A stretch of 64,000 nucleotides of DNA from Virgibacillus salexigens (GTDB lineage Bacteria; Bacillota; Bacilli; Bacillales; Amphibacillaceae): the NCBI RefSeq assembly GCF_014905415.1, contig NZ_BNEO01000001.1, forward strand, positions 620,001-684,000, in the 5' to 3' direction. This document shows positions 46,225-55,735 of the stretch, piece by piece. The notes below the pieces were generated by a model. The model did no database searches and was not told where the DNA came from. It worked only from the letters and a program-made list of their open reading frames with translations. A program made the translations under genes and the position numbers. Each line of letters begins with the position of its first letter. The stretch's first letter is position 1.

Positions 46225-46534
46225 TCTCTTCTAATGATTCCTCGAATACAGAAGCAACACTTTCGGATTCCTTTTCACCAGCAAGAGCACTCATTCGAAC
46301 CATTCGTAACGGTAGCCGCATCCTAGATGGTTCAATCTCACTAGATTCCATCCCCGTGTACTCACTGATAATCCTTCTAACTAGTTGAAGACATATTTTT
46401 GATTGACAGGGGCCCATTCCACATCTTGTTAACCGTTTAATATCGTCAAACGTTTCTGCACCAAACTGAATTGCTGACTCAACTTCATCTATGTTTACTT
46501 CTTCACAGCGACAAACAATTGTCGATTTATCCAA
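46205..46534 (-). CDS. BFD-like [2Fe-2S]-binding subunit
   Basis: A 109-residue protein with a BFD-like iron-sulfur domain: IVCRCEEVNIDEVESAI and LTRCGMGPCQSKICLQL give the four-cysteine pattern CxC...CxxxxC. In most related dehydrogenases this domain is fused to the C-terminus of the NAD/FAD subunit; here it is a separate gene, overlapping its upstream neighbour by 8 bp and its downstream one by 20 bp. It should pass electrons between subunits. An acidic tail of 50 residues is unassigned. Confidence 0.85.
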   Translation of the reverse strand: MDKSTIVCRCEEVNIDEVESAIQFGAETFDDIKRLTRCGMGPCQSKICLQLVRRIISEYTGMESSEIEPSRMRLPLRMVRMSALAGEKESESVASVFEESLEESDPSDK

Positions 46535-47651
46535 AGAGCATCTCTCCTTTCAATGGATCAACAAAGTCTGGTAATGGAAGTCCTCTTTCACTATGATAAT
46601 GCTTAACTAATTCTAACCTGGCTAGCATGGTATCCTTATTAAAAAACGTTTCTATTTGATAAAGTTCTTCCCACAATGCAGCCTTTTTTCTATTTGAATC
46701 ACGTTCACTAATAAACTGTAACGATTCTAACGCACTTAAAGCAGCAATTTCCCCTGTTAAAAGTATCGAACCTAAGGAAGTAATCCCTGCTGCATTACCT
46801 GCAAGGTATACAGATGGATTGCTTGTTTGAAAATTCACGCTGTATGTTGGCAGCCATCCGCCAAGCACCTCACTGTGTGTTAAGTCACAACTCATTATTT
46901 GAAACGCTTCCAATATAGGACTAAATCCATTGGCTGTACAAATCAGATCTACTTCAAGCTCCTCCATCATACCTTCACTGGTTCGAATAGTCATTTTCTC
47001 AACATGGCCTGATCCACTAACCGATTCAATCGTACTATTTAAGAAAAAAGGGATATTGTTTTTCTTACACATGGATAGTAAAGCTTGATCCCTGCTTAAT
47101 ATCGTTTCAGACGCTTCCACAATCGCTTGTACTGAAATACCACATTCATATAATTGCTTAACGACTTCAAGAGCAAAGCTATTTGATCCGATCATCATTA
47201 CTTGTTTCCCTGGATATACAAACTCCCTATTCAGTAAAATTTGTGCTGCACCAGCTGTCATAACCCCAGGTAGTGTCCAACCCGGAAAGATCCATGCATT
47301 CTCTGCAGCGCCAGAAGCTATAATATTCTTTTTAGCCTCTATTTCAAATGTTGTTTTTCCATTAGTAACACCGATATGTCCATTTTTATATGCACCGATC
47401 ATCGTATGATTTCTAAGTATTTTTAGATTGGGAGTTTCTAATTGACTGGTAAGTCTCTTCACTAGTGATGTTCCACGTTCAGCAAAAAACTTGCTTGGTA
47501 GGTTTGCATGCAATTGTGTCTGCTGTCTTAATTGCCCACCAAGTGAAAAGGATTCCTCAATCAAAATAACATCCGCGCCATAAGAAGTAGCTGTTATGGC
47601 TGCACTTAGCCCCGCTGGACCACCACCTACTATTACTAAATCAGTCTCCAT
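46527..47651 (-). CDS. FAD/NAD-binding oxidoreductase subunit (HcnB type)
   Basis: A 374-residue pyridine nucleotide-disulfide-type flavoprotein with two Rossmann folds (DLVIVGGGPAGLSAAITAT and QVMMIGSNSFALEVVKQL), corresponding to the alpha/B subunits of opine, hydroxyproline and cyanide-forming dehydrogenases but lacking the C-terminal BFD domain, which is encoded next door. ATG 47651 follows AAGGGGG by 7 nt. It forms an overlapping operon with the small iron-sulfur genes on both sides. Confidence 0.85.
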   Translation of the reverse strand: METDLVIVGGGPAGLSAAITATSYGADVILIEESFSLGGQLRQQTQLHANLPSKFFAERGTSLVKRLTSQLETPNLKILRNHTMIGAYKNGHIGVTNGKTTFEIEAKKNIIASGAAENAWIFPGWTLPGVMTAGAAQILLNREFVYPGKQVMMIGSNSFALEVVKQLYECGISVQAIVEASETILSRDQALLSMCKKNNIPFFLNSTIESVSGSGHVEKMTIRTSEGMMEELEVDLICTANGFSPILEAFQIMSCDLTHSEVLGGWLPTYSVNFQTSNPSVYLAGNAAGITSLGSILLTGEIAALSALESLQFISERDSNRKKAALWEELYQIETFFNKDTMLARLELVKHYHSERGLPLPDFVDPLKGEMLFG

Positions 47652-47652
47652 C

Positions 47653-47961
47653 TTACTTCCCCCTTTTTGGATCTCCAACATTCGATGACACGACCATACC
47701 TTCTTGTACTAATGTAGTGCAGCTTATCACATGCTCTAAGCCATCAATTGTTAAAAAACAGCTGCAGCATCTTCCCGTAGCACAGTATACTCCTCTTGCT
47801 TGAGCCAATTTACGGCTTCTTCCAAGTTCTTTAACTCCATTAGCTAGTAAAGCAGCAGAAACCGTTTGTCCCTCCCAAGCCTTTAATGGCTGTTCATTAA
47901 AATAAAACGTTATTTCCTGGTCAAATTTTCTCCCTAAAATTGGATGCTCCACCATTTGCAT
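47653..47961 (-). CDS. [2Fe-2S] ferredoxin-like subunit (HcnA type)
   Basis: About 102 residues with GVYCATGRCCSCFLTID, the CxxxxCCxC-type iron-sulfur loop, and a more distal Cys (VISCTT), as in the small subunits of HcnABC-like dehydrogenases and the N-terminal domain of sarcosine oxidase alpha. The second of two tandem ATGs, at 47961, is 6 nt after GGAGGG. It is the first gene of the complex; an AT-rich operator-like repeat lies upstream. Confidence 0.85.
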   Translation of the reverse strand: MQMVEHPILGRKFDQEITFYFNEQPLKAWEGQTVSAALLANGVKELGRSRKLAQARGVYCATGRCCSCFLTIDGLEHVISCTTLVQEGMVVSSNVGDPKRGK

Positions 47962-48020
47962 CATCAACCCTCCAAGCGTTTCAATGATTATTAGAAAAGA
48001 AACTCCTTCATTATATAAAA

Positions 48021-48046
48021 TATAATATTATAATATTATAATATTT
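48021..48046. promoter_or_regulatory. AT-rich repeated operator before the dehydrogenase operon
   Basis: The triplet-spaced TATAATATTATAATATTATA lies 60-80 bp upstream of the first dehydrogenase gene. Similar ATTATAATAATATAA occurs at 48831-48846 before the GntR gene. A common operator for that regulator is likely. Confidence 0.45.
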
Positions 48047-48079
48047 AATTTGATACTTATTGTTGCTTAGATATTAACG

Positions 48080-48802
48080 CTACAATTGAACTTCTAGATA
48101 GTATTTAGCATCTTCGAAAAGCATGATGAGTTTTGAGTACTCAATCTTTTGTTTCGTAGCAGTTGTAGTAAAGCGTTCTAAAACAAACAATGGATCACCT
48201 ATATCTATACCAAGTGTCGAAGCTTCATATTCTTTTGCAGTCATTGTAGAAATATAAACTTTCGCTCTATCTAATTTAATTTTATATTTTCTAGAAAATA
48301 TATTATACAGTAGCTCGTTTTCTATATCGTTCTGACTTAATTCTGGCGCCAAATGTTCTGGAACATAAGAGAATTCAATCACTGTAGGTTTCTGACCTTC
48401 AATTTTAAGACGGTTCATCATATAGATCATATCCCCTTGATCGATACCTAGTTTTCTAGCAATTGCTTCTTCTGCTGGTATTGTTTTAAAACCAAGTGTT
48501 TTATGTGGATATGCTTTTCTAGTTTCTTGTTCATCCTGAACCGAAACGAAACTGGCTAGATTATGTTCTTCTCGTTTTTTTACAAAAGTCCCTTTTCCAC
48601 TTTTTCTGTGAAGAATCCCTTCGTTAACTAGATCAAGAATGGCTCGCTTAACAGTAATATTACTTACTTGGAAACGGGTAGCTAATTCCTTCTCAGCAGG
48701 TAACTTATATCCTACCTCCCATTCACCTGAATCGATTTTTGTTTCTAAATATTTTTTTATTTGCTTATATAATGGTATGGAAAGATCTTTATCTACAACC
48801 AT
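48080..48802 (-). CDS. GntR-family regulator with UTRA domain
   Basis: A 240-residue regulator with an N-terminal winged helix (LSIPLYKQIKKYLETKI...LPAEKELATRFQVSNITVKRAILDLVNEGILHRKSGKGTFV) and a UTRA sensor domain. It is immediately upstream of the dehydrogenase operon on the same strand and shares AT-rich upstream repeats with it, so it probably regulates both itself and the operon in response to the imported amino compound. Confidence 0.88.
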   Translation of the reverse strand: MVVDKDLSIPLYKQIKKYLETKIDSGEWEVGYKLPAEKELATRFQVSNITVKRAILDLVNEGILHRKSGKGTFVKKREEHNLASFVSVQDEQETRKAYPHKTLGFKTIPAEEAIARKLGIDQGDMIYMMNRLKIEGQKPTVIEFSYVPEHLAPELSQNDIENELLYNIFSRKYKIKLDRAKVYISTMTAKEYEASTLGIDIGDPLFVLERFTTTATKQKIEYSKLIMLFEDAKYYLEVQL

Positions 48803-48954
48803 ATTGGTTTGCTCCTTATAATAGTCTAAAATTATAATAATATAACTTATTTAATAACTTTCAGTAAATTCTAACATTCAATATGTTTCGAATCAATCTT
48901 TTTATTAAATTTTCTAAATATAAATTAAAAAAGAAATGATTTCATCTTCTTATC

Positions 48955-48980
48955 ACATAAAAAAGCCGGTTACCCGACTT
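48955..48980 (-). terminator. Terminator of the sulfatase gene
   Basis: AAAGTCGG and CCGGCTTT pair (8 bp with one G-U) around a 4-nt loop and are followed on the minus strand by a T-run, directly after the sulfatase stop. Confidence 0.75.
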
Positions 48981-48982
48981 TT

Positions 48983-50533
48983 TCATTTAACTTGTGGTCT
49001 TTTCCGTGGATACACATCTGTCCGCTTAGCCCATGCTTCCCAGATACCCTTCATCTCCTCCACAAGTTCTGGATAGTTGTCTTTTAGGTTATGCATCTCC
49101 GTTCGGTCATGCTCTATATCATAAAGCTCCCAATCCATTTCTTTTACTTTCGACAGCTTCCATTTGCCTTTCCTCACACCACAATGCTGCTCGTGTTCAA
49201 AACAAAACGTTCTTTCTTCCATTTCCTTTTCACCGCGAATGGCAGGCATGAAGCTTTGCCCTTCCATTGGTAAGATCGAATGTCCATTGTATTGATCGGG
49301 ATAGGAAGCATTCGTAATCTCCACAAGGGTTGCCATTATATCTATAAAATGACCTGGGCGATGATCAATTCCTCCCTGGTTCGCCACTTTTTCCGGCCAA
49401 TGAGCTATTAATGGCGTACTTATCCCACCTTCATGGCTATAATGTTTATACAATTGCAATGGCGTACTACTCGCATTTGCCCAGCCAGATCCATAACTAT
49501 GATAAGAATCAGGACCACCCATATGATCTAAGTCCTCCTTGCGATGAAGAAAGTTAGACGTTGTAATCCAATTATCAAACCCCCATGGATCCCATTCTGC
49601 ACAAGCACCATTATCGGAACAGAACAGGATAAGCGTATTGTCCATCTCGCCATGCTTCTTTAAGTCATTGAGTACCCTGCCAATATTTTGATCCATTCGA
49701 TCAATCATGCCAGCATAAATGGCCATTCGTTTAACTAAATCCTGCTTTCGATCATTCGCAACCGATTCCCAAGCCGGGTTCACACCTTGAATATCTCTAT
49801 CCCTATTCCAAAACGGAGCATGAGGCGTTAATTCTGTGTCTTCTGGAACAATCGCTAGTTTCTTCATTCGATCCAATCTTTCTTCTCGTATTTTATCCCA
49901 GCCTTTTTGATATAGCTTCTCATATTTCGCTATTTCTTCTTTTGGAGCTTGCAAAGGAAAATGTGGTGCATTATAAGATAAATAAAGAAAATATGGTTCC
50001 TGTTCTGCTCTTGCTTCTGTAATGAAGTCTAATGCATAATCGGTAATCGCATCTGTCGCATAAAACTCTCCATCCTTATAAGTTCTTTCCGGTCGCCCCT
50101 TCGGCAGCCTGGAATAATCCGATTGATCCCAGAAACTAGTAAACCCTCCTAATAATCCATAGAAATCATCAAAACCGCGCTCCGTTGGACCAATTTCACC
50201 AACATGCCATTTACCTGACAAATAGGTACGATAACCTACTTGTTTAACAACTTCAGCTAAGGTAACGCATTGATCTTTAAGGTAACCACGATACCCAGGC
50301 GTTTCCAAGTCTTCCGTCATTTCACCGACACCGGCTTGATGAGGGTATAATCCACTTAACAACGAAGCTCTGCTCGGGCAGCACCGAGCAGAATTATAAA
50401 ATTGAGTAAACCGTAGCCCACCCTTGGCTAATTGATCTAAATGCGGCGTCTGAATCTCACTTCCAAAAGATCCAAGGTCTGAAAAACCTAGGTCATCTGC
50501 TAAAATCAAAATAATATTTGGTTTCTGATGCAT
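48983..50533 (-). CDS. Sulfatase (formylglycine-dependent)
   Basis: A 516-residue alkaline-phosphatase-superfamily sulfatase. The N-terminal NIILILADDLGFSD supplies metal-binding Asp residues and ARCCPSRASLLSG contains the C/SxPSR motif; Cys51 should be converted to formylglycine. GKWHVGE and FCSDNGACAEWDPWG fit further active-site regions. No signal peptide is visible, so it probably acts in the cytosol on a sugar imported by the adjacent ABC system. No maturase gene is seen in the window. The substrate is probably a sulfated sugar; choline sulfatase-type motifs are absent. Confidence 0.92.
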   Translation of the reverse strand: MHQKPNIILILADDLGFSDLGSFGSEIQTPHLDQLAKGGLRFTQFYNSARCCPSRASLLSGLYPHQAGVGEMTEDLETPGYRGYLKDQCVTLAEVVKQVGYRTYLSGKWHVGEIGPTERGFDDFYGLLGGFTSFWDQSDYSRLPKGRPERTYKDGEFYATDAITDYALDFITEARAEQEPYFLYLSYNAPHFPLQAPKEEIAKYEKLYQKGWDKIREERLDRMKKLAIVPEDTELTPHAPFWNRDRDIQGVNPAWESVANDRKQDLVKRMAIYAGMIDRMDQNIGRVLNDLKKHGEMDNTLILFCSDNGACAEWDPWGFDNWITTSNFLHRKEDLDHMGGPDSYHSYGSGWANASSTPLQLYKHYSHEGGISTPLIAHWPEKVANQGGIDHRPGHFIDIMATLVEITNASYPDQYNGHSILPMEGQSFMPAIRGEKEMEERTFCFEHEQHCGVRKGKWKLSKVKEMDWELYDIEHDRTEMHNLKDNYPELVEEMKGIWEAWAKRTDVYPRKRPQVK

Positions 50534-50559
50534 ATTAACACACTCCTAACAGCTAAAAA

Positions 50560-52338
50560 TTAGGCATCATTGATTTCTTTAATTTTTTCCAGAGCTATCT
50601 TGGGTTCGCGATTTTCTTTTAGCAAGCCATTAATCTCCTGCTGAACATCGGTGGTTTGGGTATAACAATAACCTGAAATATAAGGGAGATCTTTGATAGC
50701 ATTGGTAATATTACGGAAACGTTCTAGGAATTCGGCTTCCGTCGTCACTTGATTGCCATAGCCCCAACCACGCTTATCTTGAAACGCAATGCCCCCGTAC
50801 TCCGTTATCATTATTGGCTGTCCTTGATAGTGATATCCTTCGGCAAAAGCATATTTATGGTGGTTATGTGGTTTTTTATTTTCTAAAATAGCTGCTTTAT
50901 CTTGATAGCGATGATAGAAATTCTCACCTAATTCCTCGTAGTCATGTAAAGCAATTATGTCAGAGATTGTATGTTCCCAACCATCATTGACAATGACTGG
51001 ACGGTTGGAATCGATTGATTTTGTTACATAGTAAATTGCCTCCGTAAAGGATTGCTGCTTTGCATCCTTAAAAATCTTTGGCACGCCCCATGATTCGTTA
51101 AACGGGACCCATGTAATAATCGAAGGATGATTATAATATTGAGTTACAACTTCCTGCCATTCTTTTGTAAAGTTCGCTACCGCCTTATCAGAGTACTCAT
51201 AGGTTGCCGCCATTTCTGACCAAACAAGCAGCCCCTTCCTATCGCACCAATATAGAAACCTAGCATCTTCCACTTTTTGATGTTTACGTACCCCGTTATA
51301 GCCCATTGCTAAAGTCTTATTAATATCTTCTAACATCGCTTCATCTGATGGAGGAGTCAACATCGTATCAGGCCAGTACCCTTGATCCAGTAATAGTTTT
51401 TGATAAATCGGCTGATTATTTAACAATACCTTTCCCTCTTTAATTGAAATCTTTCGCATCCCAAAGTACGAATGAACTTCATCTTCCAAAGCTTCGTCCA
51501 CATATAATTGGAAGGTTACATCATACAAATGTGGATGCTCAGGCGTCCAATGCATGATCTTCCATTCATGAATCGGCGAAGTTAACTCTATCTCTATCTG
51601 TTCATCTTTCCGAGTTGGCGTGATTACAAACTGTTTTACTAGATTTCCCTCATACCGGATCGTCGTCTCTATCCGACAAGCCCCTGTTGGCAATTGATTT
51701 AAATCGTACGCCAAATGCAACGAATTTGTATCGATATTTGGTGTCATCTTCACATGATTAATCGTTGTCTCTGGTAAAAACTCCAGCCATACCGTTTGCC
51801 AAATCCCTGTTTGCTGTACATACCAGCAGCCAAAATTCTCATTAATCCAACGTTGCTTGCCGCGTGGCTGATAACAACTTTGGCTATCCTCTACTTTGAC
51901 AACAAGTTCATTTTCCTTTGTTGCATCAACCGCATGCGAGATATCAAAGGAAAAAGCAGCATACCCACCAGTATGAGCACCGATAAATACGCCATTCACC
52001 CAAACCTTCGTATGATAATCAGAGGCTTGGAATCGTAACAATGCACGTTTCGCTGCATTTTCTTCTGTAATTTGAAATGTACGATGATACCATACATTCG
52101 GGTGAAATGCTTCTTCACCAATACCACTAGCTTTTGTCTCGTACGTAAAAGGAACTTGTATTTCTTTTGTCAATACAGATGGCTTATGCTGCCACTGTTC
52201 TAATTCACCGATATTTTTATCGTCAAATCCGAACTTCCAAGTTCCATTTAGGTTCATCCACTCTTTTCGTTCAAATTGTGGACGAGGGTATTCCGTCCGT
52301 TGATACGTTTTCTTTTCCTTTGTCATTGTTTCTTTCAT
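50560..52338 (-). CDS. Glycoside hydrolase family 2 enzyme (beta-galactosidase/glucuronidase-like)
   Basis: A 592-residue GH2 protein with sugar-binding domain, immunoglobulin-like domain and TIM barrel. The acid/base is Glu415 in VPFNESWG and the nucleophile Glu513 in MITEYGG. It lacks a signal peptide, so it should hydrolyse imported oligosaccharides. Family 2 holds beta-galactosidases, beta-glucuronidases and beta-mannosidases; the shorter size and absence of a long C-terminal region argue against LacZ. Together with the sulfatase, a sulfated galactoside or uronic acid glycan is plausible. Confidence 0.88.
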   Translation of the reverse strand: MKETMTKEKKTYQRTEYPRPQFERKEWMNLNGTWKFGFDDKNIGELEQWQHKPSVLTKEIQVPFTYETKASGIGEEAFHPNVWYHRTFQITEENAAKRALLRFQASDYHTKVWVNGVFIGAHTGGYAAFSFDISHAVDATKENELVVKVEDSQSCYQPRGKQRWINENFGCWYVQQTGIWQTVWLEFLPETTINHVKMTPNIDTNSLHLAYDLNQLPTGACRIETTIRYEGNLVKQFVITPTRKDEQIEIELTSPIHEWKIMHWTPEHPHLYDVTFQLYVDEALEDEVHSYFGMRKISIKEGKVLLNNQPIYQKLLLDQGYWPDTMLTPPSDEAMLEDINKTLAMGYNGVRKHQKVEDARFLYWCDRKGLLVWSEMAATYEYSDKAVANFTKEWQEVVTQYYNHPSIITWVPFNESWGVPKIFKDAKQQSFTEAIYYVTKSIDSNRPVIVNDGWEHTISDIIALHDYEELGENFYHRYQDKAAILENKKPHNHHKYAFAEGYHYQGQPIMITEYGGIAFQDKRGWGYGNQVTTEAEFLERFRNITNAIKDLPYISGYCYTQTTDVQQEINGLLKENREPKIALEKIKEINDA

Positions 52339-52355
52339 TTTCCTTCACTCCTCTA

Positions 52356-53219
52356 TTAACCTTTTATACCTGTGAAACTAATTCCTTTGACAATCTGTTT
52401 TTCAAAAATCAAAAATGCAATAATAACTGGAATCGATGCGATGGCATTGGCTGTCATTGGTAACACATAAGCTTGCGAATAAGTTGAATTAAACACCGGC
52501 AAGCCAACCGGTAATGTGTACAACGTCTCCGACAATATGGATAAGTATGGCCATAAGAAATTATTCCATGAACCTATAAAAGTAAAGATTCCAATCGCTG
52601 CCATTGCAGGTTTTGCTAGGGGCAAGACAATTTTGTAGAATAATTTGAAATAAGAACAACCATCAATAATGGCACTCTCAATAACTTCTTTTGGTACACC
52701 ATCAAAGAAACTTTTTAAAATAATGACTCCAAGTGGTGAAGCAATCATTGGCAGAATTAAACCAGCATAACTGTCAATCAGATTCATACTCTTAACAATT
52801 TCATAAAGAGGAATAATCGTTGCTTCTCCTGGAATCATTAAACCAAGTAAAAAGAAGATAAAAATAAAATTCTTAAAACGAAATTTCATTTGTGAAATCG
52901 CAAATGCTGCCAACGAAGTAATTGCTAATGTTAAAATGGTAGTTACCAAAGCAACAAAAAAACTATTAAACAGCCAACGTAGGATTAAGCTGTCCATAAT
53001 GATAGTTACATAATTGGAAATCGTATAGGGTGGTAGAAACCACGCAATAGGATTTGACGTAGAGAATCCATCCGGTTTGATCGATACAAACAACATCCAA
53101 ATAATCGGAACAATAAACACTATAGCTACAATCACACCGATGGTTACTTTTACCTTTAAGAGCGGATCTCGATTACGATCCAACGCTTTCCTACTTTTAG
53201 ATGAAGTAATCGAAGCCAT
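52356..53219 (-). CDS. Sugar ABC transporter permease (MalG type)
   Basis: A 287-residue membrane protein with about six helices, homologous to MalG-type carbohydrate permeases. The EAA loop reads ESAIIDGCSYFKLFYKIVLPLAKPA. It directly abuts the MalF-type gene, with GGAGGAG before the ATG, and precedes GH2. No ATPase is encoded here; a shared MsmX-type ATPase elsewhere is likely, as in B. subtilis. Confidence 0.93.
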   Translation of the reverse strand: MASITSSKSRKALDRNRDPLLKVKVTIGVIVAIVFIVPIIWMLFVSIKPDGFSTSNPIAWFLPPYTISNYVTIIMDSLILRWLFNSFFVALVTTILTLAITSLAAFAISQMKFRFKNFIFIFFLLGLMIPGEATIIPLYEIVKSMNLIDSYAGLILPMIASPLGVIILKSFFDGVPKEVIESAIIDGCSYFKLFYKIVLPLAKPAMAAIGIFTFIGSWNNFLWPYLSILSETLYTLPVGLPVFNSTYSQAYVLPMTANAIASIPVIIAFLIFEKQIVKGISFTGIKG

Positions 53220-54095
53220 CTAGTTCTCCTCCAATCGTTGATTTTTTAACTGAATGATTGACAAGATTAATAAGATGAAAAATAACGCATAAGACATCGT
53301 TGCTGCATAGCCCAAATTATTTTGTGTAAAGCCTACTTCATAAATGTATTGAATGAGCGGCCGTGTGGCTCCTCCTGGACCACCACCAGTAATTAGCAGG
53401 ATTTGCGCAAATACTTTATAAGAAGCTAATATTTGTAATAAAATGATTACCCGACCAATTGGGATTAATTGTGGTAAAGTAATATAGCGAAATTGCTCCC
53501 ATCTCGTAGCGCCGTCGATTTCACTAGCTTCATAATACGTATCTGGGATTTCTTGCAAACTCGTAAGAAAAAGAATCATATTAAAACCAACCGACCACCA
53601 TAGTGTTACCCCGACAATACTGACCCAAGCCAACGTTTTATCCGCCATCCAAAATGGTTCTGCTTCAATTCCTATTGCCTGAATCACCGTATTTACCAAA
53701 CCACTGTATGGCTGTAACATAAAGATGGCTAAAAAGGATATTACCGCAACGGACAAGATACTTGGCAGAAAGAACGAGCCACGGAAGAAGGTCTTTAATT
53801 TGGTATTTAAATTAGCTAAAAGCGCAAGACCTAATGCTAGAAGTACCATCGTTGGTGTGGTGAGGATAACAAATAAGGTCGTATTCCATAAGGTCTGCCA
53901 AAAGAAAGGATCCTTAATCATGTCCACATAATTCTCCAAGCCGACGAAATCCATTTTCTTAACTAGATTCCAATCATATAGACTCATTTGCAATCCTTTA
54001 AAAATAGGCAGGATTGTAAATATTAAATAAGCAATAAAGAATGGAAGCAAAAAAGGAACCGCTTTCATATCTTTGATCCAAGCTTTCTTATTCAT
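53220..54095 (-). CDS. Sugar ABC transporter permease (MalF type)
   Basis: A 291-residue MalF/UgpA-type permease with about six membrane helices and the EAA loop YYEASEIDGATRWEQFRYITLPQ. It is the second gene of the glycan operon, between the binding protein and the MalG-type partner, and pairs with the latter in the membrane channel. Confidence 0.94.
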   Translation of the reverse strand: MNKKAWIKDMKAVPFLLPFFIAYLIFTILPIFKGLQMSLYDWNLVKKMDFVGLENYVDMIKDPFFWQTLWNTTLFVILTTPTMVLLALGLALLANLNTKLKTFFRGSFFLPSILSVAVISFLAIFMLQPYSGLVNTVIQAIGIEAEPFWMADKTLAWVSIVGVTLWWSVGFNMILFLTSLQEIPDTYYEASEIDGATRWEQFRYITLPQLIPIGRVIILLQILASYKVFAQILLITGGGPGGATRPLIQYIYEVGFTQNNLGYAATMSYALFFILLILSIIQLKNQRLEEN

Positions 54096-54127
54096 TTCCT
54101 AAACTCCTTTCTTGTCTTATTTGTTAA

Positions 54128-55426
54128 TTAATCATGTATAAGCTCCTTTACCTCTTTCTCAATTTGCTGAAAAGCTTGTTCTGCGGTAGCTTCATTTGTC
54201 CATATTCGATCGAGATTACGGATCATAATATCGTTAATACCACGATAATAAATGGTTCGGTCAGAGAAATTGACATAATCGGCAACCTGGGCATAGTCTT
54301 CCCGATAGGCCATCTCTTTAAATTCCTTTGATTCTACTACCGTATCCTTTGCTGGAATATGACCTGCTTGCGCCCACTTTGCTCCATGATCTGTGGCAAA
54401 GTCCATAAATGCAACGGCACCTCGTTGTACTTCTGGATCTGCATCTTCATAGGCAGGTAAAACTAGGGTGTGCGAACCACCCCATGCTCCTTTTTGTCCA
54501 AAAATAGTGGGAATCGGCATTGCCGTAAAATTAAAATCCTCCGTGCTTTCCCAAACTCCTGTCGACCAAACACCTGTGGCAATCGTAGCCGCTTTACCAG
54601 ATTGAAAGTCCGAATAGAAATCTGCTAGATTTAATGGAATGACTTCATCCTCATACCAGAATTTCTGCATGTATTCTGCAGCTTCAATTGCTTTGGCCGT
54701 ATCTAACACATAACTAGGGTTTTCCAAATCATCTGTTACAATATTTTCGCCACCTAGCTGGGTATAAAATGTCCACCATTGTCGATATCCATCCATTCCA
54801 ACTGTTGGGAATGCCAATGGAAAATTATTCTCTGGCAATTTCTCTTTTAATGTTTGAAAAAATGCTCGAAATCCTTCGGGCGTCTCCTCCATCTTTAACG
54901 TTCCATCTTTATTTAATAATCCAGCTTGATCAATCAAATCATTATTGACGTACATAATATGAGGATGTGTATCAATGGGGATTGCATAATGTTGATTATC
55001 AAAAACGGTTTGATCTAGAATATTTGTATTAAACTCATCCCATTGCACTCCTACTTCCTCTGCATAGCCATCTAGATGTTGCAAAATACCAAGATCGACT
55101 AACTCAGGTAATGTATGAGAATGAGAAATCGCAATATCTGGTCCCTTCCCTGCTCCAAGACTGGTAATTAGTTTCGTATAGTATTCCTCGAACTCTTGCT
55201 GAATATTGTTCACATAGAATTCGTTTTGACTAGCATTAAATTCATCCACGATGTTTTGCATGTATTCGGCATCTCCACCTGCAAATAAATTCCACATTTT
55301 GATTTCCTTAGCTCCATCTGGAACATTCGCGCTATTACCACTTACTAGCTGACCAAGACCAGAACACGCTGTTAACAGAAATAACAGGCTAAGCAAACAC
55401 AATGATACGCCAACCCTTCTACGCAT
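54128..55426 (-). CDS. Sugar-binding lipoprotein of the second ABC importer
   Basis: A 432-residue extracellular solute-binding lipoprotein: MRRRVGVSLCLLSLLFLLTAC gives a lipobox, and the mature part is of the MalE/UgpB type (AKEIKMWNLFAGGDAEYMQNIVDEFN). ATG 55426 follows GGAGGGG by about 6 nt. It leads the binding protein-permease-permease-GH2-sulfatase operon and carries a cre-like site upstream, so expression should depend on carbon status. Confidence 0.92.
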   Translation of the reverse strand: MRRRVGVSLCLLSLLFLLTACSGLGQLVSGNSANVPDGAKEIKMWNLFAGGDAEYMQNIVDEFNASQNEFYVNNIQQEFEEYYTKLITSLGAGKGPDIAISHSHTLPELVDLGILQHLDGYAEEVGVQWDEFNTNILDQTVFDNQHYAIPIDTHPHIMYVNNDLIDQAGLLNKDGTLKMEETPEGFRAFFQTLKEKLPENNFPLAFPTVGMDGYRQWWTFYTQLGGENIVTDDLENPSYVLDTAKAIEAAEYMQKFWYEDEVIPLNLADFYSDFQSGKAATIATGVWSTGVWESTEDFNFTAMPIPTIFGQKGAWGGSHTLVLPAYEDADPEVQRGAVAFMDFATDHGAKWAQAGHIPAKDTVVESKEFKEMAYREDYAQVADYVNFSDRTIYYRGINDIMIRNLDRIWTNEATAEQAFQQIEKEVKELIHD

Positions 55427-55488
55427 CAAACACCCCTCCCTTTATTACAATTTTTATGTTTTTATACTGTTTTTCTGTATTTTAAGTG

Positions 55489-55502
55489 AATAATACGCTT
55501 AC
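55489..55502 (-). promoter_or_regulatory. cre-like site of the second glycan operon
   Basis: TGTAAGCGTATTAT on the minus strand matches cre at 12 of 14 positions; a possible TTCACT/TATAAA promoter pair lies between it and the start codon. Confidence 0.5.
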
Positions 55503-55630
55503 ATTTCTGAAAAGTCAATAAAATTAAATGTATTTTCTAACTCCTTTTGTTTTAGAAATCTCTTTTATATATAAAGAAAACATCCTTTCAAAGCCCCCTA
55601 TTCAAGCGTATATAATTGACAGCAGGTACA

Positions 55631-55669
55631 TGAAAAATAAACTCGCTTGGACAAATATCCAAGCGAGTT
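55631..55669 (-). terminator. Terminator of the Lrp-type gene
   Basis: AACTCGCTTGGA and TCCAAGCGAGTT form a 12-bp perfect stem (55640-55651, 55658-55669) followed by a TTTATTTTTC run on the minus strand. Confidence 0.85.
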
Positions 55670-55735
55670 ACTTTTAGGTTTTATTCCATTCACGACTCCC
55701 CGCGTTCATTTAATATAACTAAATTTTCCATTTAA

